Shown here: in pieces, positions 4,961 through 12,363 of the stretch | How positions within the stretch are numbered: position 1 is the first letter of the stretch | Layout of the letters: every line of letters begins with the position of its first letter | Source of the DNA: Candidatus Peregrinibacteria bacterium CG_4_9_14_0_2_um_filter_41_14 | Lineage (GTDB): Bacteria > Patescibacteriota > Gracilibacteria > UBA1369 > UM-FILTER-41-14 | Assembly (NCBI GenBank): GCA_002788755.1 | Contig: PFRW01000061.1 | Coordinates: forward strand, 1 to 17,848 | Reading direction: 5' to 3' | Length of the DNA stretch: 17,848 nucleotides | Notes under the pieces: model-generated | Database searches by the model: none | The model's input: the letters and a program-made list of their open reading frames with translations, nothing else | What the model was told of the DNA's origin: nothing | Made by a program: the position numbers and the translations under genes

Positions 4961-7489
4961 TTAGAACCAATATTCAAAGGTTTCGTCGCCAAGATCTTCG
5001 AGTTGAACTTCGTTGTTTAAGGTGAGTGTATCTAAATTGTGCGCTTGAACAATACTGCGGGAAACGGTGTAAAGGAAATTACCAATGTAGAGGATACGAT
5101 TGATATTTTTGTCTGATCGATAATAGTCTTGGGCGGCTTCGTTTTCGGCGTAATGGGAAACTTTGTCGCGGAGCTGAAAGCCATCTTTTATACTGACATC
5201 GTAAATGTAGGCGTATTGTCCAATGTACTCGCCATAGGTGTCGCCGGGAGTTTCGGGATTGTTTTTTAATTCTTCGCTAATTTGGGATAAGCGGATTGGC
5301 AAAGCCATAAGGATCGTGCCGTCTGTCCCCTTTTCTGGAGAATACAAAAGGGCTTTGTGGTTGAAGCGTAGTGGTGTGTCGGTACCGCGATCGCCGATGA
5401 TTTCGTGGTGGATTTCTTTGGGAGAGGTAACGTCCGTAACGTCAAACATGGCAATTTTTACGCCTTGATACCAGGCAAAATCTTGGTTCCAGTCAATTTT
5501 TTCAAATTCTTGCGCTTCTAAAGTATCTAAGCCAAAACCAATTAGGTGGTTTTCGTCGATTGGGTGTAGGTAGTCACTAAAACCGGGAATTTTTAGTTGT
5601 CCCAAAACTTTAGGAGTGGTTGGAGTACTAACATCGATTACAAAAAGTGGATCTATTTTTTTGAAAGTGACCATATAAGCGCGACCACCCATAAAGCGGA
5701 CGGAGTGGATTTCTTCGCCCTGGGCAATACCTTCAATTTCACCGACTTTTGTTAGGTCTTTGTCAAAAATGTAGAGGTTGTTTTTAGAAGGGTCTTCTTC
5801 ATTCCAAACATAGCCTTTGGTTGTGGCAATGCGGAAATAGCCATCGTTTTCGTCCATGGAGAATTGATCTAAAACGTGGCCGGGGACTTTGGCTCGACCG
5901 GTATAGTCAATTTTGGTTGGTGATAAACTAAATTTATTCACGATTGTGTGATCGGTTACACCACCGCCAACGTACCAAAGCGTATCCATACCTTCGGCTA
6001 CGTAAAGATTTTCGCTGGAGGCGTACACTTTATCGCTGCTACCGATTGCTACTTTGCTAACCGGTTCTGCGGTTTTGTTGGCAACGGAGATACCGGTAAC
6101 GATGACGTAGTCGTCGACTTCGCTGCCGGGGTGATATAATACTTGATCACAGTCGCTTATTTTAACGTTGCTATTGCTGGAATCTGTAATGAGAGGTAAT
6201 AAATTGGCGCTTTGGGGTAGAACTTCGTCGGTAACGTAGTAACTATTATTGAATTTGTTACTGACTACGTAAACCATGTCATCAATTTTGCGGGAAGTGT
6301 TGAGGGCACCTTCGATTTTTACTTCACGATCTAAAGTTGGTGCTGTTTTGTTACTAATATCATATATATACACTTTGCTGGTTGTGGTAGCGGCTGGATA
6401 ATATGGAACCGATACATTGTTCATTAGTCCGGCTTTTGTAATAACTTCGTATGATCCACCTAGTACAACTAATTTATTGCCATCTACATACATGTCGGTT
6501 GGAGAGAAATCGGTGTCATCGAAGTGAATGATTGCGGTTTCAAATAAATTTTCGGGTTGATAGGCTTTAATAATACGGATAGTGCTGCCCTTTAGGACAT
6601 AAATGTACTCGCCGTCATTTTTAACGATGTCGGCTTCGTCTACGCCTTGCACTTGAACATTTGTTGAGGAGAAGTCCGTGCTACTTGTGGTACTTGCACT
6701 TTCGGGGACAGGAGAGGATGACGTTGGAGTGGTCGGGCTCACGCCGGTAAAGTCTAGAAATGGCTCTTCGGCTGCTTTTTGAGCTGCTTCAGTATTGTGT
6801 GCTACAACCATGTACTCTTTTAATTCTGTACAAGAAGCGAACGCTACTAATTTTTCGGACACGGCACTGGCGACAAAACCACCGTCAATATTTTCATAGG
6901 TGTTGCTTAGTTCTGTAGTAACATCAGCAGCAATACGCCATACCATTTCGGCCATTTGGCCACGTGTGATGGGATACTCAAAGGCATTAATTTCGGCGGG
7001 GATAGCATTCTTGTTTTCTAAGGCGACTACGTATGGCTTAAACCATATAGTGCTGTCTTGGGCATCTGGTTTTAGGTCTAATACATTGGCGATAATTTTG
7101 CCGGCTTCGGCAAAGTTAATTTCACGTTCCGGATGGAAACTGCCATCGGGATAACCGGCAACGTGGCCGAGTTCGGTTGCTTTACAAACGTAAGGGGCAA
7201 ACCAATTGGCTTGAACGTCCGGGTAACAGTTTTCACCACTTGCGGGAATATTTGCTGTTTCTAAAACAATTTTTAAGAACTCAGCGCGATTAATTCGCTT
7301 TGCAGGTTGGTAAGTGCCATCGTCATAGCCCTCTACCACTTGGTTAGAATGTAAATATTCGATAGCTTCGCTATTTTGGTGAGTAAATTGGACATCACCA
7401 AAAGCAGGAGTGGGATCACTGGCAGAAGCAGCCAAACTAAAAAGCATGCTTGTGATAAGAGCGCCAGCGATAATTGAACGCATACGCAT
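4961..7489 (-). CDS. SLH-domain surface protein with C-terminal beta-propeller
   Basis: An 842-residue exported protein. A signal peptide (1-~23, ending ASA) is followed by three S-layer homology repeats at about 30-80, 88-140 and 147-190. Their TRAE-type motifs are NRAE (67-70), a degenerate NFAE (125-128) and TRGQ (175-178). A Ser/Thr/Pro linker (~250-276) leads into the propeller, which opens with the diagnostic NVQVQGVDEADIVKNDG near 277-293 and runs to the C-terminus. This is the 'beta propeller domain' family described as distantly related to WD-40 repeats. The SLH repeats should attach it to the cell-wall polymer, displaying the propeller on the surface; the propeller's ligand or activity is unknown. 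There is a possible TATAAT at 7522-7527 and no Shine-Dalgarno sequence. The start is at the first of two ATGs two codons apart. Confidence 0.92.
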   Translation of the reverse strand: MRMRSIIAGALITSMLFSLAASASDPTPAFGDVQFTHQNSEAIEYLHSNQVVEGYDDGTYQPAKRINRAEFLKIVLETANIPASGENCYPDVQANWFAPYVCKATELGHVAGYPDGSFHPEREINFAEAGKIIANVLDLKPDAQDSTIWFKPYVVALENKNAIPAEINAFEYPITRGQMAEMVWRIAADVTTELSNTYENIDGGFVASAVSEKLVAFASCTELKEYMVVAHNTEAAQKAAEEPFLDFTGVSPTTPTSSSPVPESASTTSSTDFSSTNVQVQGVDEADIVKNDGEYIYVLKGSTIRIIKAYQPENLFETAIIHFDDTDFSPTDMYVDGNKLVVLGGSYEVITKAGLMNNVSVPYYPAATTTSKVYIYDISNKTAPTLDREVKIEGALNTSRKIDDMVYVVSNKFNNSYYVTDEVLPQSANLLPLITDSSNSNVKISDCDQVLYHPGSEVDDYVIVTGISVANKTAEPVSKVAIGSSDKVYASSENLYVAEGMDTLWYVGGGVTDHTIVNKFSLSPTKIDYTGRAKVPGHVLDQFSMDENDGYFRIATTKGYVWNEEDPSKNNLYIFDKDLTKVGEIEGIAQGEEIHSVRFMGGRAYMVTFKKIDPLFVIDVSTPTTPKVLGQLKIPGFSDYLHPIDENHLIGFGLDTLEAQEFEKIDWNQDFAWYQGVKIAMFDVTDVTSPKEIHHEIIGDRGTDTPLRFNHKALLYSPEKGTDGTILMALPIRLSQISEELKNNPETPGDTYGEYIGQYAYIYDVSIKDGFQLRDKVSHYAENEAAQDYYRSDKNINRILYIGNFLYTVSRSIVQAHNLDTLTLNNEVQLEDLGDETFEYWF

Positions 7490-7521
7490 ATTGATAAATT
7501 AAATATTTATTTGCATGCGCC

Positions 7522-7529
7522 ATTATAAT
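7522..7529. promoter_or_regulatory. symmetric -10 sequence between divergent genes
   Basis: The octamer ATTATAAT gives TATAAT on both strands (minus 7522-7527, plus 7524-7529) in the 95-base gap between the SLH/propeller gene and the ComF gene. It lies about 33 bases from the minus ATG. No good -35 box is seen on either strand, so use as a promoter is tentative. Confidence 0.35.
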
Positions 7530-7584
7530 TTATCTTTATTTAATCTGCTAGTACTAATATTAAACAGTCATCTGATTATTACTT

Positions 7585-8271
7585 ATGTGGCGATCTTTAC
7601 TCGATTTACTGTTTCCGAGCTACTGCTTGGTTTGTAAAACAGAGGGGTCGTACTTGTGTGAATTGTGCCAACTAAATGTAAGGCATAGTTTAGCTAGTCG
7701 TTGTGATTTACTGCCACTTGAGAAACAAGATAATAGTTATTTGACCGTACCAATTTACAGCTGCACACTTTATGATTTTGATAGCGACTGGGTACAGATT
7801 ATTAAGAGATATAAATATAAGTTTTCGCGCGAATTGGATGCTTTTTTAGCGGCACAGCTATATAGTATTTTATTTTCCCATCATTTGGCACTACTAAAGG
7901 AACCGGCAACGGCAGTATTTATACCGGTACCAATTGCATATTTGCGCAAGAACTGGCGTGGTTTTAACCAAAGTGAACTTTTGGCAAAACGGCTCAGCAA
8001 GCTTACGCATATTGGTGTTTGGCATGGCATAAAGCGTTGTAAAGGCACCTCTGCTCAGGCTTACCTTGGAGGAAAACAACGACGGACAAATTTGGAAAAT
8101 GCTTTTAGGGTTGTTGAAAAACTGCCAACTAATGTGCACACAATAATTTTTGTGGATGATGTTGTTACCACGGGTAGCACATTAAAGGCCGTCATTAATA
8201 CCATGCGGCAAAAGGATCCGAACCGAAATTATATGGGTATCTGCTTGGCAAGCCGTCTCGTCTTTAGTTAA
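7585..8271 (+). CDS. ComF family phosphoribosyltransferase-like protein
   Basis: A 228-residue cytoplasmic protein with the full ComF layout. An N-terminal four-cysteine zinc finger (C14/C17 and C25/C28) is followed by the signature KRCKGTSAQAYLGGKQRRTNL (about 150-170) with ENAF at 171-174. The PRPP-binding loop IIFVDDVVTTGSTL is at 187-200. ComF in naturally competent bacteria is needed for DNA uptake or its later processing; the phosphoribosyltransferase activity has not been firmly tied to a substrate. No other competence gene is present in the window. It is alone on the plus strand and its last eight bases overlap the end of the convergent endonuclease IV gene. No Shine-Dalgarno sequence precedes the ATG. 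Confidence 0.92.
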   Translation: MWRSLLDLLFPSYCLVCKTEGSYLCELCQLNVRHSLASRCDLLPLEKQDNSYLTVPIYSCTLYDFDSDWVQIIKRYKYKFSRELDAFLAAQLYSILFSHHLALLKEPATAVFIPVPIAYLRKNWRGFNQSELLAKRLSKLTHIGVWHGIKRCKGTSAQAYLGGKQRRTNLENAFRVVEKLPTNVHTIIFVDDVVTTGSTLKAVINTMRQKDPNRNYMGICLASRLVFS

Positions 8272-9106
8272 ACCAACTTCGCACAATTTCAACATCTGGC
8301 TTGTGCGAGTTATTAATTAGAGGTGTTTCTAAGATGATTGGTTTTTGATTTTCAACGGCAAGCTTGGCAAAAGCTTTGAGACCGACTTCGCCAATTTTAC
8401 CTTTACCCAGATTTTCGTGGCGGTCTTTGTGTTCGCCAACCTCAAATTTCGAATCGTTAAAATGAAAACAGGTGACATTGTTGAGACCGATAGTTTTGTC
8501 CATTGCTGTAAAAAAATCTTGGACGTTTGTGGGAGTTCTTAGGTCGTAGCCGGCGGCAAAGGCGTGACATGTATCGATACATACTTTTAGGTAAGGATGG
8601 TTCCCCATTGTTTTGATAATTTCGGCTATGTCTTCAAGTTTATAGCCAATTTCGGTGCCTTGACCAGCACAGTTTTCTAGAAGTAAGGGGACATTATTTT
8701 TTTCGGCAGTATTGAGGATACGTCTTAAATTAACATACAAATACTGTAGAGCTTCCGATTTTTCTAATTTGAGAGTTTTGCCAACATGGTAAACAAGCCC
8801 CTTGCCGCCTATTTGTCCTAATTTTTCCAAATCATCCTCAATATTTTGAAATTGCCAAGGATCTGCTTCGTCCATTGGTTTGGCAAAGTTGAGAAGATAA
8901 GAGGCATGGCCGCAAACAAATTCAATATTAAATTTTTTGCACTTCTTTTTAAAAAGGTCGGCGTCTTCGGTGCTTAGAGGTTTGCCGGCATTGCCGCGTG
9001 GGCTTTTTAAAAACACTTGCATTGCATGGGTGTCTAGTTCGTTGTGGGTTTGGTCGGCGGCGGCGGGAAAACCTTTGGCCATCGACATGTGCGCTCCTAA
9101 AATCAT
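8264..9106 (-). CDS. nfo: endonuclease IV (AP endonuclease)
   Basis: A 280-residue protein of normal length for Nfo. It cleaves the backbone 5' to abasic sites and can trim damaged 3' ends in base excision repair, using three zinc ions. The metal ligands are visible: H67, H107, E144, D178, H181, H215, D228, H230 and E260. They lie in the family signatures LLENCAGQG, VCIDTCHAFAAGYD and CFHFNDSK...EHKDRHENLGKG. It begins MILGAHMS, matching the usual start of the TIM barrel. No Shine-Dalgarno sequence is seen. It is the last gene of the long minus-strand run, 71 bases after the preceding membrane-protein gene, and converges with the ComF gene. Confidence 0.97.
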   Translation of the reverse strand: MILGAHMSMAKGFPAAADQTHNELDTHAMQVFLKSPRGNAGKPLSTEDADLFKKKCKKFNIEFVCGHASYLLNFAKPMDEADPWQFQNIEDDLEKLGQIGGKGLVYHVGKTLKLEKSEALQYLYVNLRRILNTAEKNNVPLLLENCAGQGTEIGYKLEDIAEIIKTMGNHPYLKVCIDTCHAFAAGYDLRTPTNVQDFFTAMDKTIGLNNVTCFHFNDSKFEVGEHKDRHENLGKGKIGEVGLKAFAKLAVENQKPIILETPLINNSHKPDVEIVRSWFN

Positions 9107-9177
9107 AAGTGGTAGATGAATGTGTCGAGCATAAGATCGTATTCGTTATCACTTAGATCGGTAGCCGTGATATTGAG

Positions 9178-9654
9178 TTATTTTCTTAAAGTTAATTTAC
9201 CAAAAGATTCAGCCAAAAAGAAAAAGAATAGACCAAGACCCAATTGGATTAAGGTTCCGATGAATTCCATAATTACCTTGATGCCATCTTGGCTACCGCT
9301 TGTGACTATTTCGGCTATGTCGGCAATTTGTAATGGTAGGTTTTTAAATGCTAATACGGATAAAACCAAACCGGCAACCATTATGGCAACATTTTTAAGA
9401 CTTTTGACAGTTGCGCTTCCTTCACCAATCTTGGCGACTTTACCGCTTAAAATAACCATTAAAATACCAACAATTAACATGACACCCATTGTACCAATAA
9501 AAATTAGCGCTGATTGCTTAACAGAAGGCGCCAAAGCACCAGCAAAATAATAGTAAATTGAAGAAATTATTGTTGGCGAATATAAAATGGTTTGAACAAT
9601 GATATAAATACCTCCGAGTTTTACGGCAAGGTTGGAAATTTCTTTAGAGTTCAT
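9178..9654 (-). CDS. small multi-span membrane protein, unknown function
   Basis: A 158-residue protein with four hydrophobic segments at about 13-37, 49-71, 88-104 and 127-147, joined by short loops. A Lys/Gly-rich cytoplasmic-type loop lies at 71-87 and the C-terminus is basic (FGKLTLRK). It has no cleavable signal peptide, charged residue in the spans, or motif that I recognise, so no activity is proposed. It lies between the coiled-coil gene (51 bases upstream) and endonuclease IV (71 bases downstream) on the same strand and may share their transcript. Confidence 0.75.
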   Translation of the reverse strand: MNSKEISNLAVKLGGIYIIVQTILYSPTIISSIYYYFAGALAPSVKQSALIFIGTMGVMLIVGILMVILSGKVAKIGEGSATVKSLKNVAIMVAGLVLSVLAFKNLPLQIADIAEIVTSGSQDGIKVIMEFIGTLIQLGLGLFFFFLAESFGKLTLRK

Positions 9655-9705
9655 TTATAAAGGGGTAAGTTGATTAATATTGATAGCTTAACAGGAGTGT
9701 AAAAT

Positions 9706-10110
9706 TTAAACACGCTTTTTCTCTTCCTTACCATTTACGTAGACACGCATTTCGGGATTAATGTGAATGGCTAGATGCCCATCTTCCGTCTCCATTTTTA
9801 ATTCGTATGGCTTTTGCGGGAGCTTGGCGATTTGTTCAAAAAGACGTTGGTTGGCGTGCGCAATTTTTTCCTCTTTATCAATCTTAAGTTTAATCAATTC
9901 GTTGTAAGAATTATCATCGTATAAGTCCTTTAGGGCTTCGGCTTCGTAATCCTTCATTTGTTCGCGTAGTTGTTTGTAGGCTTTTTTAAGTTCCAGATAC
10001 TCGGCATCGGTAATTTGCTCTTCGCCTTTGATCGATTTTTTTATGACTTTTAATTCGAGTTGAAGTTCTCGTAAATCTTTAAGAGCGAGGGCGATCTGTT
10101 GGTCGGACAT
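9706..10110 (-). CDS. small coiled-coil protein, unknown function
   Basis: A 134-residue soluble protein, very rich in Lys, Glu and Leu. Residues ~5-97 form a nearly continuous charged helix or coiled coil, broken near the DDNSYN segment (65-70). A short beta-strand tail follows (ETEDGHLAIHINPEMRVYVNG, about 107-127) and then a basic end. No signal peptide, cysteine or catalytic motif is present. No family was recognised. It is probably a cytoplasmic structural or adaptor protein (inference from composition only). Confidence 0.7.
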   Translation of the reverse strand: MSDQQIALALKDLRELQLELKVIKKSIKGEEQITDAEYLELKKAYKQLREQMKDYEAEALKDLYDDNSYNELIKLKIDKEEKIAHANQRLFEQIAKLPQKPYELKMETEDGHLAIHINPEMRVYVNGKEEKKRV

Positions 10111-10160
10111 ATATTTATTTTAAAATTATTGCCGGCTCAAATTAGCACAACTTGTCCTGT

Positions 10161-10649
10161 TTAGAAATTGAATTTAAGAGTACTAACTGTGTTAAATAAA
10201 TCTTGGTAATAGAGGCTATCTGTGGCTTGAAATTCCCATACTCCAAGCTTTGTTGGAATTTGAAACACCTTAGTTGTTGATGCTTCGTTATTAGTAATTG
10301 TTCGTAAGACAATTTGTTGATTGTTAACGGTGAGATACTTGCAGTCGTCGGCTGCGGCTTGGTCGCAGGGTTGGATGGTTGCATATGTGGTTGGAACTAA
10401 TTGAACATCGAGGATTCCCTGTTTGTTTTTGAACTGGATGCCGGCTAGTTTTTTGTTTTGGACAAACTTGTCAGTTGTCAGGCCAAGCGTGGCAGGGTAC
10501 CGAAATTCAATCCCGAGCTCTTTACTGCGATAGTCTATTAATCGATATACATCTTGACTCTGTTGCGTCATCAAAAAAATAATGACGCCGGCTAAGAGTA
10601 ATGAGAAGATTGTTGATGTAATTAGCCAGATTGTTAACTTAGAATTCAT
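10161..10649 (-). CDS. membrane-anchored PsbP-like small protein, unknown function
   Basis: A 162-residue protein with an uncleaved hydrophobic anchor at about 7-27, lacking a lipobox. The exported domain begins YRSKELGIEFRYPATLGL and ends with LFNTVSTLKFNF. That framing resembles small PsbP/Mog1-like fold proteins found in many Patescibacteria, but the match is by pattern only. Two cysteines in PCDQAAADDC could form a disulfide. The function is unknown. It begins six bases after the stop of the GT4 glycosyltransferase gene, so the two are probably cotranscribed. Confidence 0.72.
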   Translation of the reverse strand: MNSKLTIWLITSTIFSLLLAGVIIFLMTQQSQDVYRLIDYRSKELGIEFRYPATLGLTTDKFVQNKKLAGIQFKNKQGILDVQLVPTTYATIQPCDQAAADDCKYLTVNNQQIVLRTITNNEASTTKVFQIPTKLGVWEFQATDSLYYQDLFNTVSTLKFNF

Positions 10650-10655
10650 GAGAAT

Positions 10656-11804
10656 TTATTTAGAGATTAGGGAGGCGTAAAGTGCCACAAATGATTTTAA
10701 AGTATGTTCTTTGCTATGACCCTTGATGATTTTAAGTGAGTTTTTACCCATAGTTTTAAGCTTTGAAAGGTCTTTTAAGATCAGCTTCATTTTAGCGGCT
10801 AAATCTAGGTAGTCTAATTCAAATAAATAACCGTTAAGACCATTTTCGACAAGTTCGGGGAGGGCGACGGCATTGGCGGCTAAAATTGGGAGGCCGTGGG
10901 CCATGGCCTGCATTACGGCTAGCCCTTGCAACTCGGCACTGCCGGAACCGATATAAACATCAGCACGATTATATAGTTGTGTAAGTTCATCGTCGGTGAC
11001 GTGACCGGTAAAGGTAACGGTATCTCCAAGGTTTAGTTCTTGAGCTAGTTTTTGTAATGCGATTTCGTCTTTGCCCATACCAACAATTATGGTTTGCGTA
11101 TGGATGATATCGCGGTTTGCGTCTAGGGCTTTTAAAATTAAATCGATATTTTTATCTTGTTCAAGACGACCAACAAAGAGGAATGTTGGCTTGTCTTTCT
11201 TTGTATAAGATTTTTTAAACTCTTCTAAGTCAATTCCGTTTGAAATTACTTTTGATGGCAGATCCAAACCTAATTCTTTGATCATATTAAGGGCGACCTT
11301 TGTAGGGGCGGTAACGTAGTCGAGTTGATTGTAGGTTTTAATCAAATCTTTCCACATGTAATTGGAAACGGTGCCGCGAGATACCTTCGGGAAATATTCT
11401 AGTAAGTTATCGGGCATAAAATGATTTGTACCTATTACTGGGATCCCCTTTTGTTTGGCTATTTTTAGGCAAGTGCGTCCTAGCAAAAAATGATTATGAA
11501 TGTGCATTAGATCCGGTTTAAAATCAGTAATTACTTTGCGGATTTTGGGGGTCAGTCCACCTTTCCAGGTTATGCGAAAATAGGGGTGAATTGGCTTTAA
11601 GGGGACGGACTTGACTCTCTGCACTTTTAGGTGAGGCGCTGGTGTTTCCAACATGTCTTCGTAGGTTGGGCTGGGGGCAACAACTAAAATTTCGTGACCA
11701 TTTTTAGACAACATTGTGGCTAATCTTTCTACAAAAACGGCAGCACCATTTACGTCGGGGGGGTAAGTTTCGGAGGCTAATAATATTCTAAATTTGGGGT
11801 CCAT
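10656..11804 (-). CDS. GT4 family glycosyltransferase
   Basis: A 382-residue GT-B fold enzyme of family GT4. The N-terminal acceptor domain has the glycine loop YPPDVNGAAVFVERLA (14-29) and the acceptor-side segment GTNHFMPDN. The C-terminal nucleotide-sugar domain has the strand FLFVGRLEQDKNID (208-221) and the donor-binding segment GSAELQGLAVMQAMAHG (288-304). In the usual E-x7-E motif the first Glu is E291 but the second is replaced by Gln (Q299). There are no membrane spans, so it would act at the inner membrane face. Its start overlaps the end of the DedA gene by 17 bases, linking it to the lipid-carrier genes upstream. A lipid-linked acceptor is likely by context (inference); the sugar and acceptor cannot be told. 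Confidence 0.93.
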   Translation of the reverse strand: MDPKFRILLASETYPPDVNGAAVFVERLATMLSKNGHEILVVAPSPTYEDMLETPAPHLKVQRVKSVPLKPIHPYFRITWKGGLTPKIRKVITDFKPDLMHIHNHFLLGRTCLKIAKQKGIPVIGTNHFMPDNLLEYFPKVSRGTVSNYMWKDLIKTYNQLDYVTAPTKVALNMIKELGLDLPSKVISNGIDLEEFKKSYTKKDKPTFLFVGRLEQDKNIDLILKALDANRDIIHTQTIIVGMGKDEIALQKLAQELNLGDTVTFTGHVTDDELTQLYNRADVYIGSGSAELQGLAVMQAMAHGLPILAANAVALPELVENGLNGYLFELDYLDLAAKMKLILKDLSKLKTMGKNSLKIIKGHSKEHTLKSFVALYASLISK

Positions 11805-12363
11805 GTTTTCTTCTTTTCATTAAATAGTAAATTGCGATGGCTACAGTGGTGAGTATAATGACTAAACCTAAACGAGACAACAACGATGACTGTTGTTGCC
11901 AAATAGCCCCAAAGCTATAGCCAAGACCCACTAATAAAGCTGATTTAATAACGGTTGCGATTAAATTGAATATAAAAAATTTACGCCATGAATATTCCGA
12001 CAAACCAATGCCAATAATGGCCGGCAAGCCAAGAAAATGCGTTAATTTACCGGTAAAAATTATTTTAAGATGATGCTTATTAAATTTGGCTTTCATATTG
12101 TTTACTTCGGCATCGGAAAAATGAAAGAGGTGCTCTAACCAGTGAATTAGTTTTTTACTACCAAACCGACCAATCATAAAATACGTCATGTCGGCTAAAA
12201 AATCGCCGAGACTATGTACTAAAAATGCCGGAACTAACTGAATAAAATTGGATTTAATCAAAAGACCTGCGGCCAAAGCTGTTGCCGGTCCTTCAATAAA
12301 GGCACCAATAAATACCCCAAAGTACTTTAGCTGTTCGATAAGATGGTAGATGGTTGGGTTCAT
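11788..12363 (-). CDS. DedA family (VTT domain) membrane protein
   Basis: A 191-residue polytopic membrane protein with the DedA/VTT pattern. It has the re-entrant-type hydrophobic start (FIGAFIEGPATALAAGLL), the acidic/glycine segment SLGDFLADMTYFMIGRFG (51-68), the FTGKLTHFLGLPAIIGIGLS region and C-terminal spans followed by a basic tail (MKRRKHG). Some DedA proteins (UptA in Bacillus, for instance) recycle undecaprenyl phosphate across the membrane, and others affect envelope charge and proton balance. Its ATG overlaps the TGA of the DedA/PAP2 fusion gene as ATGA, and its end overlaps the GT4 gene. The three are therefore almost surely translated from one message. It is a second DedA domain next to the one in the fusion. 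Confidence 0.9.
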   Translation of the reverse strand: MNPTIYHLIEQLKYFGVFIGAFIEGPATALAAGLLIKSNFIQLVPAFLVHSLGDFLADMTYFMIGRFGSKKLIHWLEHLFHFSDAEVNNMKAKFNKHHLKIIFTGKLTHFLGLPAIIGIGLSEYSWRKFFIFNLIATVIKSALLVGLGYSFGAIWQQQSSLLSRLGLVIILTTVAIAIYYLMKRRKHGPQI

